A stretch of 17,402 nt of DNA, from positions 1 to 17,402 of the forward strand of contig JBNKLQ010000121.1 of assembly GCA_050292445.1 (NCBI GenBank). The letters run 5' to 3'. The stretch's first letter is position 1. Every line of letters begins with the position of its first letter. Source of the stretch: Leptofilum sp050292445. Its GTDB lineage: Bacteria; Chloroflexota; Anaerolineae; Promineifilales; Promineifilaceae. Under the pieces are notes generated by a model. That model did not search any database. It saw only the letters and a program-made list of their open reading frames with translations, and was not told the DNA's origin. Position numbers and translations under genes: made by a program. This document shows, piece by piece, positions 7,051-15,300 of this stretch.

Positions 7051-8466
7051 ATGCGCTTTTTCGAAATCCTTATCCTCATAGCACTAATTCCGCCACTGCT
7101 CTGGCTTATTTTTGGCCGCTATCGTGCGGTCCCAGCAGTGAGTAAATGGCTGATCATTTTCCCGATTTTGAATGTGCTGTTCATTGTGGTGCATTTGCTG
7201 ATCGAAGGATATCGCTGGCAAATGATTCCGGGTTATGGGTTAACGGCCGTTTTTCTTTTACTTGGCATCCGCTGGCGCAGGACCACTACACCGCTACCGC
7301 GCCTGGCCTGGCTTGGTGGCTTGCTGGGTTTGCTCATCTGGCTGGTGGCCATTGCCATGCCAATGGCCATGCCCGTACCGCGCTTGCCAGAGCCAACCGG
7401 CCCTTACGCCATCGGCACCTTCACCACTTTTTTGGTAGATACCACCCGACCAGAAACATATACCGAAGATCCTAACGACAACCGGGAATTAGTGGTGCAA
7501 GTTTGGTACCCGGCTGCCAACCGCGCAGGCAAACCAGCGCAATATATGCCAGATTTGGACGTCGCTGGACCCGTCATTGCCGAGCAGTTCGACCTACCAG
7601 CCTTTCTGCTCAATCACATCAATCTGACGGACCTGGACGTGTGGTTGGACGTCACCCCAGCAGAAAATGGCACGCCGTTCCCTGTGATCATTTTTTCCCA
7701 CGGACTCACCGGCATCCGCATGCAAAATACGGTGATGGTACGTGAACTGGTAAGCCACGGCTTCATCGTAGCGGCCATTGACCATTCCTACGCCAATGCC
7801 TTGACCATCTTCCCCGACGGCCGTGTGTTTGTCTATGATCCATCACGCATCTTCCCTAGTGGTCAATCCAACCCGGTGGAAGGCAACCCGCTGGTGCAAG
7901 TGTGGGCCAGCGACATTGCTTTTTTATTGGATGAGATGGCGGTGTGGAATCGGGAAGCAGGACATTTGTTAAACGGCCGTTTCGACCTAAACCATGTCGG
8001 TATTTTTGGCCATTCCACTGGCGGCGGGGCCACCGTAGAATTTTGCCTGCAAGATGCCCGCTGCCAGGCTGGCGTGGGGCTAGACAGCTGGCTGCTGCCT
8101 GTCTCTGAAAATCTGCTGGCACAAGGTCTCCATCAACCTTTCATGTTCATCAGCAGCCCCAGATGGCTGGGTCAAAACAATCGCGCCTTGGGTAATCGCC
8201 TCTTCAACGACTTAAGCCAGGATGGCTATGCGCTTACAGTGGCCAACACCGAGCATTACGACTTTACCGACTTGCCACTGCTAACACCCTTATCCCCCCA
8301 GTTGGGACTTTCCGGCAGCATCAACAGCAGCGACAGTCTACGTATTCAAAACGAATATCTGCTGGCGTTCTTCAACCAATACCTGAAAGGGGAGCCATCG
8401 GCCCTGCTCATGACAAAGCCATCACCCTACCCAGAACTAACCATTGAGCGAAATTTACGGCCGTAA
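7051..8466 (+). CDS. Membrane-anchored alpha/beta hydrolase, PAF-acetylhydrolase-like
   Basis: A 471-residue serine hydrolase. The first 107 residues hold four predicted membrane helices (about 3-20, 32-52, 59-75, 84-107). The catalytic part starts near 115 and resembles platelet-activating-factor acetylhydrolase/dienelactone hydrolase proteins: RELVVQVWYPA, the oxyanion loop FSHG (His217-Gly218), the nucleophile elbow GHSTGGG (Ser322), the acid in VGLDSWLLP (Asp345) and the base in NTEHYDF (His402). The triad is complete, so it is likely an active esterase or lipase outside or at the membrane. There is no clear Shine-Dalgarno sequence before the ATG, and no earlier start is better. The stop codon lies within a copy of ACGGCCGT. 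Spacing of 86 bp from the dehydrogenase leaves co-transcription open. Confidence 0.88.
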   Translation: MRFFEILILIALIPPLLWLIFGRYRAVPAVSKWLIIFPILNVLFIVVHLLIEGYRWQMIPGYGLTAVFLLLGIRWRRTTTPLPRLAWLGGLLGLLIWLVAIAMPMAMPVPRLPEPTGPYAIGTFTTFLVDTTRPETYTEDPNDNRELVVQVWYPAANRAGKPAQYMPDLDVAGPVIAEQFDLPAFLLNHINLTDLDVWLDVTPAENGTPFPVIIFSHGLTGIRMQNTVMVRELVSHGFIVAAIDHSYANALTIFPDGRVFVYDPSRIFPSGQSNPVEGNPLVQVWASDIAFLLDEMAVWNREAGHLLNGRFDLNHVGIFGHSTGGGATVEFCLQDARCQAGVGLDSWLLPVSENLLAQGLHQPFMFISSPRWLGQNNRALGNRLFNDLSQDGYALTVANTEHYDFTDLPLLTPLSPQLGLSGSINSSDSLRIQNEYLLAFFNQYLKGEPSALLMTKPSPYPELTIERNLRP

Positions 8467-8488
8467 TCCCGCCTAAACCTGTGAAAAG

Positions 8489-8513
8489 CGAGGTAATTTT
8501 AGAAATGACCTCG
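8489..8513. promoter_or_regulatory. 25-bp imperfect palindrome upstream of the histidine kinase promoter
   Basis: CGAGGT (8489-8494) pairs with ACCTCG (8508-8513), and inner ATTT pairs with AAAT around a 3-bp centre. It lies 22 bp after the hydrolase stop and about 10 bp upstream of the putative -35 of the kinase promoter. It could be an activator or repressor site, or a weak terminator hairpin for the hydrolase gene. Confidence 0.35.
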
Positions 8514-8521
8514 AATTGGGG

Positions 8522-8551
8522 CTGACGAGATACCGTTGTTTCGTTTATAAT
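8522..8551 (+). promoter_or_regulatory. Sigma-70-type promoter of the histidine kinase gene
   Basis: A perfect -10 TATAAT (8546-8551) lies 18 bp after a weak -35, CTGACG (8522-8527). Transcription would start near 8558, only about three bases before ATG 8561, again suggesting a leaderless or very short leader. This also argues against the TTG start at 8516, which lies upstream of the promoter. Confidence 0.5.
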
Positions 8552-8560
8552 GAGCGCGGT

Positions 8561-10960
8561 ATGTCTGAAACAACCCTTACCCTACTAATTCAGATCTTCT
8601 TCTGGGCACTGGCCTTTCTGGCGCTGGTGGGTCTGGTGCAGTTTCGAGACAGGTCACGAGTAGACATCGCCTTGGTGATGCTTTCGATAGCATTGGCTCT
8701 TACCCCGCCCACCTGGTATGGTAACTTTTCCTTACTCCAACTAACGCCCTCAACCTTGGCCATTGCGGCTCACCCCTATTTGCTGCTGCGCCTGGTACGC
8801 TATTTCCGCAATGTACGGCCGTCTGTGCAATATTTTGCCCTAATAGGGATGATTGTTTCAGCCATCATTTTGGCACTATCCAGAGAAACCAATGTTTTTT
8901 TGCTGCTGGTTTTAACCTACTTCATTGTGGTAGAAGGATATGCCATTACCAGTTTCATCCGTGCGGCTCGCGTTAGTAGTGGTGTCTCACGGTGGCGGCT
9001 CAATCTGGTCGCTGCGGGAATATTCTCTCTGTTACTGACCATTCTTACCTTTATCCCTTTTCGCCAATTTTTGACATCAAGCTCTCTTTTTACGTTTGTG
9101 CCCGTTACCCTAACGGTTATTGCTGGCGCAGCCTTTTATTTGGGCTTTGCTCCACCCCGCTGGCTGCGCAAATATTGGCAGCTGCGCGAACTCAATCATT
9201 TTTTGCACGCGGTCCCTGCCCAATATGCCGGCATGGAGTTGGCGCATGTGGTTGAGTATCTTTGTTTGGCCGCCCGCCGCAGTGTAGACAGCATTACGGC
9301 CGTTGCCGCCATGCTAGACCCAGAAACCGAACAGCTCATCATCTCCCCCACCAATGATTTTCCCGAACTTGAAACACAGCTTTCTGCTGCTGCTGGGCGA
9401 TTGGGCCGTGTTTGGCTAGAACGAGGTCCCTATTTCGCCGAAAGTCACGGCGACCTGGGTCAATTTGGCCTCCGTTTAAGCATGGCCCTGAAAGCCAATG
9501 CCTTGCTCACGGTTCCCATTTCTACTCCGGTACAAACCTATGGTTTATTGATTGTCCTTTGCCGCCAAAAACCGCTCTTTGTGGATGATGATCTAGATTT
9601 GCTCTCCCTGCTCACCGCCCAAACCGCGCGCACGCTCAGCTACAGCCATCTGTTAGTGAGTGAGCGCAAAGCCCGAACCCATGCTGAAATTTTGGCCCAG
9701 GTCGCCTCGCGGCTCAGCGCAAATCTAGAGTTGGAGCAAACGGTTGAGGTGATTTTTGAAGAAACCTTGCGGGCCACAAGCGGCTCTTTCGCTGCCATTT
9801 TTAACTACCAGCCAAAGGGGCAAACGTTCCAGTTATGGCACGAAGTGGGTGATTTCACCGGTATTAAGCAGTTGCGCCAGCCATTACCAGCCAACCAGGC
9901 ACAACAGCTCCTAACCGGGCAAAATCAACCACTGCGTGTGGACACCGGGCAAGCAGCACCAGACTGGCCAGATGCGGCCGTTTTGCAGCAGGCAGGTATC
10001 CATTCTCTGGCCCATGCGCCCCTCATTTACAAGCAAAAATTGATTGGCCTGCTTTCGATTGGCACCACTGGAGCCACAGAGCCAATGTCGGATGCCGAGT
10101 TAGGGCTGTTGCAAGGGATTGCGGATCAGGCGGCAATGGCTATTCAGAACGGCCGTCTTTACCGCGAGGTGCAAGAGTACAACAACGAACTGGAAAACCG
10201 TGTGGCTCAGCGCACCGTCGCTTTGCAGGCACGCAATGAAGAGCTGGATGCCTTCGCCCACACCGTAGCCCACGACCTGAAGATGCCCATCAGCCACGTT
10301 GTTGGCCTGGCCGAAACAGTTACCAGCAAATTTGAAAGCTTGCCCCAAACGGACCTGATACGCTATTTGGAAATCATCCAGCGCAGCGGGCATAAAATGG
10401 CCAGCATCATTGATGCCTTGTTGCTACTGGCTGGCGTTCGTGAAATGGACGTGCCCATAACCCCTCTGGACATGGCCACCATTATCGATGAGGCACGGCA
10501 GCGGCTGGCTCACTTGAACCGCCAATATGGGGTGAAGGTAATTTTGCCAGACGAATGGCCACAAGCCTTGGGGTATGCGCCCTGGGTTGAAGAAATTTGG
10601 GTTAATTATTTAAGCAACGGCATGAAGTACGGTGGCCATCCACCCCAATTAACGTTGGGAGCCACGCCTATGGCCAACAACATGATAAAATTCTGGATTA
10701 AGGACAATGGCGTGGGCATTACGCCAGAAGTTCAAGAGCAGCTTTTTGTGCCCTTTACCCAGCTCAATTTACATCACGACAGCGGCTATGGCCTGGGACT
10801 TTCCATTGTGCAACGTATCGCCGAGCGGCTGGATGGCGAGGTAGGGGCTGAGGACCTACCCAATGAAGGCGGCTTATTCTGGTTTACCCTACCAGCCGTA
10901 GGGCCTCAGCTACTTGATCCCCCACAGCAAGATGTTGCTACATACAGCGACGCGAACTAA
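8561..10960 (+). CDS. Hybrid-sensor histidine kinase: 7TM, two GAF domains, HisKA and HATPase
   Basis: A 799-residue sensor kinase. Residues 1 to about 210 contain seven hydrophobic helices. Two GAF-like sensory domains follow (about 224-370 and 378-530; the second ends in DQAAMAIQNGRLYREV). A short coiled coil with ENRVAQRTVALQARNEELD comes next, then the H-box FAHTVAHDLKMPISH with phospho-accepting His571. The ATPase domain has the N-box NYLSNGMKYG (Asn682, Asn686), KDNGVGI (Asp715) and GYGLGLSIV (742-750). There is no receiver domain and no response regulator gene next to it, so the partner is elsewhere. ATG 8561 (MSETTL) is chosen because the promoter lies immediately upstream; a TTG at 8516 would add 15 unlikely residues. 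The signal sensed is unknown. The gene converges on the radical SAM gene with a 16-bp gap. Confidence 0.93.
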   Translation: MSETTLTLLIQIFFWALAFLALVGLVQFRDRSRVDIALVMLSIALALTPPTWYGNFSLLQLTPSTLAIAAHPYLLLRLVRYFRNVRPSVQYFALIGMIVSAIILALSRETNVFLLLVLTYFIVVEGYAITSFIRAARVSSGVSRWRLNLVAAGIFSLLLTILTFIPFRQFLTSSSLFTFVPVTLTVIAGAAFYLGFAPPRWLRKYWQLRELNHFLHAVPAQYAGMELAHVVEYLCLAARRSVDSITAVAAMLDPETEQLIISPTNDFPELETQLSAAAGRLGRVWLERGPYFAESHGDLGQFGLRLSMALKANALLTVPISTPVQTYGLLIVLCRQKPLFVDDDLDLLSLLTAQTARTLSYSHLLVSERKARTHAEILAQVASRLSANLELEQTVEVIFEETLRATSGSFAAIFNYQPKGQTFQLWHEVGDFTGIKQLRQPLPANQAQQLLTGQNQPLRVDTGQAAPDWPDAAVLQQAGIHSLAHAPLIYKQKLIGLLSIGTTGATEPMSDAELGLLQGIADQAAMAIQNGRLYREVQEYNNELENRVAQRTVALQARNEELDAFAHTVAHDLKMPISHVVGLAETVTSKFESLPQTDLIRYLEIIQRSGHKMASIIDALLLLAGVREMDVPITPLDMATIIDEARQRLAHLNRQYGVKVILPDEWPQALGYAPWVEEIWVNYLSNGMKYGGHPPQLTLGATPMANNMIKFWIKDNGVGITPEVQEQLFVPFTQLNLHHDSGYGLGLSIVQRIAERLDGEVGAEDLPNEGGLFWFTLPAVGPQLLDPPQQDVATYSDAN

Positions 10961-10976
10961 ACTTTCCCCATCAAAT

Positions 10977-12230
10977 TCAAGGACATTGGATAACACCCTG
11001 CGCCCAGAGACAGGAACCGCAGGCAGGTTCTTCGTTCCAAAAGCAGTCGGTTTCGTTTGTCTCCAGTAGTTCGCAGCCGCCACAATATGTGCAAGGGGCA
11101 AACGCAAAACGCTGCACTCGGTCGCGGTAAGCTTCGTAGGTAGATGACTGCCACAGCGTTTTGAGGGATTCCTGGCAAACATGACCCACAATGTGCGGCA
11201 AGGATTCACGCCGAAAGCCGCGAATGTACCCAACATGATGGTAAAGCAGCGGCGGACAGGGAGCCACACGGCCGTCCCACCCCACCGCCATTGCACCCTG
11301 CTCGATGAAGGTGCAAACATCGTTAACCTCTCCCAAATTATTCCCGGCAAAGGTGACATTGTACCCACTGTTCAGGGCGGCCAGCAGCGGTTCGGCCGTC
11401 AGATCATTAAAATCCATTTTGGGAATGCTCAGACGGCGCAGCCACGAGGATGGTAGATAAGTGATGTTGTTCAGGGTGCGCTTGTAGAGGACTTCTTGCT
11501 CCATTTCGGGTGTGTGAGGCAGCAAGTTGCTCATAGAAAAATGTTTGACCCCAACACTTTTGCCAATTTTGAGCAGTTCCGGTAGATCGCCAATATTGCG
11601 CTCCATGGCTACAAAGGCGATACCAATTTCTGGCGTGGGACGATGAGCCGGACGGCGCAAACGTCGGAAGCGGCGTAAATTGGCTAATACGCGCGGAAGT
11701 TCCGCGCCCAACCGAACATCAGCATAGCTCTCTGGGCGTGCCCCATCCAGAGAAACCCACAGCAAATCCAAGCCCGCATCAATAAGCTGGCGCGAACGAC
11801 GTTCGGTGAGCAAAGTACCGTTGGTGATCATCTCCGTGCGGAAGCCAAGTGCTTTAACGGCAACAATCATATCGGCCGTTTTGGGATGCAGCAGCGGTTC
11901 ACCAAGGCCGCCAAACATGACGGTCAACGGAGGCTCTAATTCTGCCAGGCTGGCTTCGATGGCGGCAAAGGTCTTGGCCGACATTTTGCCCATGGTCACA
12001 TCCCAGTTCTGGCGCATGCAGGTGCGGCAGTCGATGTTGCAGCGGTTGGTTGGTTCAACGTAAATTTTGGCCAGTTGGGTAATGGGACGGTGCAATTTGA
12101 TGCCGTGGCCAGTTATCTCTAACCGCAGGCGTGCGCCGGGTTCAATACCATATTGGGCAACAACATCCGGGGGAAGCTGGAGACGGCCGTTTTCATCTAC
12201 ATCAGCCCAGAGGGGTGCAAATTTATCCAT
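10977..12230 (-). CDS. AbrB-like domain fused to radical SAM/SPASM protein
   Basis: A 417-residue radical SAM enzyme. Residues about 8-48 resemble a SpoVT/AbrB swapped-hairpin domain (DENGRLQLPPDVV, YGIEPGARLRLEI). The SAM-binding cluster motif follows as CNIDCRTC (Cys64, 68, 71), with GGLGEPLLHP (107-116) and WVSLDGARPESY typical of the barrel. The C-terminal third is SPASM-like: GWDGRVAPCPP, CTYCGGC, then DCFW and CGSC near the end, enough cysteines for auxiliary clusters. Such proteins mature peptides or cofactors; the N-terminal layout recalls maturases linked to tungsten oxidoreductases, but no oxidoreductase or precursor peptide gene is visible here, so that link is tentative. I prefer ATG 12230, preceded by GAGGA; an ATG at 12263 would add 11 residues but lacks a binding site. 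Confidence 0.88.
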   Translation of the reverse strand: MDKFAPLWADVDENGRLQLPPDVVAQYGIEPGARLRLEITGHGIKLHRPITQLAKIYVEPTNRCNIDCRTCMRQNWDVTMGKMSAKTFAAIEASLAELEPPLTVMFGGLGEPLLHPKTADMIVAVKALGFRTEMITNGTLLTERRSRQLIDAGLDLLWVSLDGARPESYADVRLGAELPRVLANLRRFRRLRRPAHRPTPEIGIAFVAMERNIGDLPELLKIGKSVGVKHFSMSNLLPHTPEMEQEVLYKRTLNNITYLPSSWLRRLSIPKMDFNDLTAEPLLAALNSGYNVTFAGNNLGEVNDVCTFIEQGAMAVGWDGRVAPCPPLLYHHVGYIRGFRRESLPHIVGHVCQESLKTLWQSSTYEAYRDRVQRFAFAPCTYCGGCELLETNETDCFWNEEPACGSCLWAQGVIQCP

Positions 12231-12430
12231 TATTGGTTCCTCATCAACTTTGGCTCGATTCATGGAACCAGTGTGGCGGATACGGCCGTCACCGACTAGT
12301 GAAGAATTCCCACTTGTTCCAGGCTAAATGTCACCTTATCATTTACTGAATTGGCTTAATCAACGGTACAACACAATTCCCAACTCTGCCGTACATGAGA
12401 CCAGATTGCTGCAAAACGGCCGTTTACCCG

Positions 12431-12459
12431 TTGACATACCTCGGAACCCAATGTATACT
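12431..12459 (+). promoter_or_regulatory. Near-consensus sigma-70 promoter of the PadR operon
   Basis: TTGACA (12431-12436) and TATACT (12454-12459) are separated by 17 bp, the best promoter match in the window. Transcription would begin near 12466, giving a leader of about 48 nt before ATG 12514. The rest of the divergent spacer (12231-12430) has two ACGGCCGT copies (12282, 12416) and no obvious gene. Confidence 0.85.
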
Positions 12460-12475
12460 GACCTTCATGTAATTT

Positions 12476-12502
12476 TTATTGGGAGCCTGGTTGTTATTGG
12501 GA
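12476..12502. promoter_or_regulatory. Direct repeat TTATTGGGA in the PadR leader
   Basis: TTATTGGGA occurs at 12476-12484 and 12494-12502, 18 bp apart start to start, between the predicted transcription start and the PadR ATG. PadR regulators often bind near their own promoter, so this could be an operator; it could also be chance. Confidence 0.3.
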
Positions 12503-12513
12503 ATACGGCCGGT

Positions 12514-12828
12514 ATGAATATGAACGGAAGCCTACCACTACTTTTACTACACACCCTGTCGCTGGGACCATCGCATGGTTATGGCATTGCCAAAGAGATC
12601 AAACGCAAATCGCAAGGCGTGTTGACCTTTGCCGAAGGGACCATTTACCCCATGCTGCACGATCTGGAAAAACAAGGATTGATCGCCGCCTTTGAAGAAG
12701 AAGTAAATGGTCGCACACGCCGCTATTACCAACTGACCAATGCCGGACAGAAAGCACTGGAAAAAGAACAAACCGATTGGCAGCAATTTTCATTAGGCGT
12801 CAATCGCGTCTTGGGGGAAGCTACATGA
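12514..12828 (+). CDS. PadR-family transcriptional regulator
   Basis: A 104-residue winged-helix DNA-binding protein of the short PadR type. The sequence opens with GSLPLLLLHTLSLGPSHGYGIAKEI, the PadR signature. The recognition helix region EGTIYPMLHDLEKQGLI lies at 41-57, and the wing is GRTRRYYQLTNAGQKAL (66-82). Start ATG 12514 fits family length; the frame is open back to 12328, but that stretch contains the promoter, so it is not coding. ATG 12520 is an alternative. The stop overlaps the start of the next gene (ATGA, 12825-12828), indicating translational coupling. By analogy with other PadR-HAAS pairs it should repress its own operon and respond to an unknown ligand. Confidence 0.93.
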   Translation: MNMNGSLPLLLLHTLSLGPSHGYGIAKEIKRKSQGVLTFAEGTIYPMLHDLEKQGLIAAFEEEVNGRTRRYYQLTNAGQKALEKEQTDWQQFSLGVNRVLGEAT

Positions 12829-13715
12829 ACAAATCGCAGCCCGCACCATTTCGCCAATGGTTGTCCATCGCTACCGACAGCTTGCCCGAGCATGTTATCC
12901 AAATCGTCACACCAGAGTTCGAAAACCATTATCTCGATGCGATTGATGACTTGTTAGAAGAAGGTTTGTCTAAAGATCAAGCTCAGATACAGGGACTGGT
13001 CAATTTAGGCCAGGCAGAAACAATTGGCCGCTGCCTGAAAGATGTGCATTTGGGACGGCGCCATTACAAAATTGCGGCCGTTGCCAGCCTGCTCATTCTT
13101 GTGGTTCTGCTCTTTTTCCCTGTATTGGTTGAAAGTTTCCTGGCTAGCAGCCCAGTTGCCGTGCAGATTGGTCATATTTTAACCGGCGTGGTCCTGGCGG
13201 CACTCACAGCATATGTGCTCAACACCACGCGCCGCCTGCTCATCTGGCGCTTTGCCCTGCAAAAATTGGACAGACTGTTCAAGATCGCCATTGCCAGTTA
13301 TTTGCTCTGGCTGGCGGCCGACATCATCAGCCTGGCCCTGTACAACGCCCCACTTTACATAGGTTCGTTACGGGCCATGTATGAAGCCGTCAACGGCTTC
13401 GACAAGTTCCTGATAGCCTCTGCCTGGGTAGGCCAAATTGGTTTAGGGGTCACCGGAATGATGATTTCCACCTCCATTTGGCAGTCACAGGACGGCTTAT
13501 ACAGCATTGGCAAACCATTCGCCGTTTGCCTGGCGCTGATGGCTGTGCCCATTGGTCTGGCAGGCTTTGCTGTCAATCTGGACCTTTCCATACTGGTTTC
13601 CATTCTGACGACCTTTGTCATTATGGGGCACATTCTCATCTGGCCGGTCATTGCCATGCTTTTTGTGCGGGCCATTTTTCGGCCGCCAAATGCCCAACCG
13701 CCACAACTTGTTTGA
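12825..13715 (+). CDS. HAAS-type multi-pass membrane protein encoded with PadR
   Basis: A 296-residue integral membrane protein. Residues about 18-76 (EFENHYLDAIDDLLEEGLS, LGQAETIGRCLKDVHL) resemble the HAAS/permease-prefix domain commonly encoded right after PadR regulators. Six hydrophobic helices follow, beginning near 84, with a last helix ending FVRAIFRPP. No transporter ATPase or catalytic motif is visible, so the function of the membrane part is unknown. ATG 12825 overlaps the PadR stop, with GGGGGA 7 bp upstream; the longer frame from 12777 would overlap PadR by 52 bp and is unlikely. It lies in the middle of a three-gene operon and may act as a sensor or effector linked to the PadR regulator. 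Confidence 0.8.
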   Translation: MNKSQPAPFRQWLSIATDSLPEHVIQIVTPEFENHYLDAIDDLLEEGLSKDQAQIQGLVNLGQAETIGRCLKDVHLGRRHYKIAAVASLLILVVLLFFPVLVESFLASSPVAVQIGHILTGVVLAALTAYVLNTTRRLLIWRFALQKLDRLFKIAIASYLLWLAADIISLALYNAPLYIGSLRAMYEAVNGFDKFLIASAWVGQIGLGVTGMMISTSIWQSQDGLYSIGKPFAVCLALMAVPIGLAGFAVNLDLSILVSILTTFVIMGHILIWPVIAMLFVRAIFRPPNAQPPQLV

Positions 13716-13732
13716 GGGTAGGAGCACACACC

Positions 13733-14761
13733 ATGACAACACAAAGACGAAGCATCAGCCGGTGGCTGCTGCGAATTGCCGCTGGTTTACTGGCTCTGCT
13801 GGTGATTATACTGATCGTAGCAACGGTTAACGCTTCCATCAGAGACGGCCGTATCCAAAATACCTCCCTACCCGATGGGTCACAATTGGTGGATATTGGC
13901 GGACGCCGCATTCACGTTTACCGGCAAGGTACAGAACATGAAGGCGCAGCAATTGTTTTTGTCGGTTGCTTTGGCTGCAATTCCGCTATCTGGCAGGCGG
14001 TCCAACCAGACATCTCCCAATTTGCCCGCACCATTGCTTTTGATCCGGCTGGTTACGCCTGGAGTGATCCTGGCCCCACGCTCACCCCGCAAACAATGGC
14101 CGATGATCTTTATGCCACACTCACCGCGCTGGACGAAAAAAGGGTTATCCTGGTTGGTTTCTCGGCCGGTATGCTGCCCATCTACGATTTTTACACTCGC
14201 TATGGCAGCGAGTTTGAGATTGAGGCCCTTGTTTCTGTGGAGGGGGCCATTCTGGATGAGATTGAAGGGGAATGGTACCAACCTGAGAATCCGCTGGGGC
14301 TTTCTGAAGGCACGACCAATTTCTTGATTGCCACGGGCTTGGCCCGACCAGCGGCTAAACAATTTCAGGGTCCCATGCCAGATACCATTAAAAATATCCC
14401 CTACTATGAATTGGTATCAGAAGCTGCCCGCACGCGGAAGTCGTTGCGAAGTTGGGCCAGCCAATATTCGCAAGCCAACCATGATGACGTCCAGCGCCTG
14501 CTGAACAGTGCGGTTATGCCCGCCGACGTGCCGGTGGTTGTGCTGCAAACCGAAGATATTTTGGACGCCTCTGATGCACTGCCAGGGTATGAAGATTTAA
14601 TGCAAAGATACGCCGAAGCCAGCGTGGCATGGTACAAAACCTGGGTGGAATCAGCAGCACCAGGCTCACAGCTAGTAATTGTGCCAGACAGCACCCATTT
14701 CATCATGTTTGATCAGCCTCAAGCTGTCATTGAGGCCGTGCGTGACGTTGTGCAACGTTAG
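13733..14761 (+). CDS. Membrane-anchored alpha/beta hydrolase
   Basis: A 342-residue hydrolase with an N-terminal signal anchor (about 12-32 hydrophobic, preceded by RR-rich residues) that should place the catalytic domain outside the membrane. The fold is clear: GGRRIHVYRQG, AFDPAGYAWSD (103-112), nucleophile elbow GFSAG (Ser144), a probable acid at Asp275 or Asp278 in TEDILDASD, and His322 in DSTHFIMFDQP. The usual His-Gly oxyanion motif after the third strand is replaced by FVGCFGCNSAIW (76-87). GTAGGAG (13718-13724) lies 8 bp before the ATG. The gene starts 17 bp after the HAAS gene and is the last of the PadR operon. Proteins of this type include epoxide hydrolase-, haloperoxidase- and esterase-like enzymes; the substrate is unknown. 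Confidence 0.88.
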   Translation: MTTQRRSISRWLLRIAAGLLALLVIILIVATVNASIRDGRIQNTSLPDGSQLVDIGGRRIHVYRQGTEHEGAAIVFVGCFGCNSAIWQAVQPDISQFARTIAFDPAGYAWSDPGPTLTPQTMADDLYATLTALDEKRVILVGFSAGMLPIYDFYTRYGSEFEIEALVSVEGAILDEIEGEWYQPENPLGLSEGTTNFLIATGLARPAAKQFQGPMPDTIKNIPYYELVSEAARTRKSLRSWASQYSQANHDDVQRLLNSAVMPADVPVVVLQTEDILDASDALPGYEDLMQRYAEASVAWYKTWVESAAPGSQLVIVPDSTHFIMFDQPQAVIEAVRDVVQR

Positions 14762-14957
14762 CTTTTCAAAAGTTAGGTATTCCAATCGGCTAATTTGAGA
14801 TGTTTCGGCCGTTCACTCCCCCTATCCTAAGGCTAGATGCCATTAAAGTTAGAAATAAGTGCCATAAATAGGCGCAGCAGGTTGATTTTGACCAGGCCTT
14901 GCAGCATACTTGCCAGATGATTATCAACATGTAACCGGGTGACAACAGAGGCTATTT

Positions 14958-15248
14958 ATGGCGAATTTTTGGCAAAAGCATTGGTTTGGTTTGGCTGTTT
15001 TGTTGGGAATTTTAGTTGTGGGGTTGGCAACGGCCGTAACTCACCTCGCCCACTCCCTCAGCAAACTCCCCCAACAGGCCCTGGCTGCCAGCAAACAGCT
15101 TGTTTACGCGGCCAGCCAACTTCCTGTCACTCAAACCAACCAGCTAGAAACCAAGCTTTTTGTCGATTTATGGTCCCAGCCGGATCATTTGGAGGCGCTG
15201 GCGGCTTTCCGCGAGAAACGCGCGCCGGTGTTTGGTGAAAAGATGTAG
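14958..15248 (+). pseudogene. Truncated enoyl-CoA hydratase (crotonase) C-terminus behind a hydrophobic segment
   Basis: A 96-residue frame. Residues about 36-96 read like the last 60 residues of an enoyl-CoA hydratase: LSKLPQQALAASKQLVY, LETKLFVDLW, then LEALAAFREKRAPVF, matching the crotonase tail (E-G-x-x-AF-x-EKR-x-x-F) in order and spacing. The CoA-binding and oxyanion-hole parts are absent. Residues 1-30 form one hydrophobic stretch. A TGA at 14940-14942 closes the same frame just upstream, and another frame from 14939 (EFLAKALVWFG) could be a frameshifted piece of the same ancestor. The most likely reading is a decayed gene; a small membrane protein that recruited the tail is possible. 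There is no convincing ribosome binding site. Confidence 0.6.
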
Positions 15249-15300
15249 GGGCGGTTGGTAGTTCTTCTAGAGATCAAACGACAAAACAAAACACCCATAC

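Noticed and set aside
8516..8560. TTG start for the histidine kinase
   Set aside because: It lies upstream of a perfect TATAAT -10 element; ATG 8561 follows it.
12264..12320. Imperfect inverted repeat GGAACCAGTG / CACTTGTTCC upstream of the radical SAM gene
   Set aside because: Ten bases with one mismatch, 38 bp apart, no aligned promoter; too weak to list as a site.
12328..12513. 62-residue extension of the PadR gene
   Set aside because: The stretch contains the TTGACA-17-TATACT promoter, and PadR proteins of this type start near ATG 12514.
13478..13732. 85-residue extension of the second alpha/beta hydrolase
   Set aside because: It overlaps the HAAS gene in another frame; ATG 13733 has a strong ribosome binding site and a proper signal anchor.
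14939..15238. 99-residue frame overlapping the crotonase remnant
   Set aside because: Low-quality sequence in a shifted frame; the 14958 frame carries the recognisable crotonase tail. Its first ~18 residues may still be a frameshifted relic.
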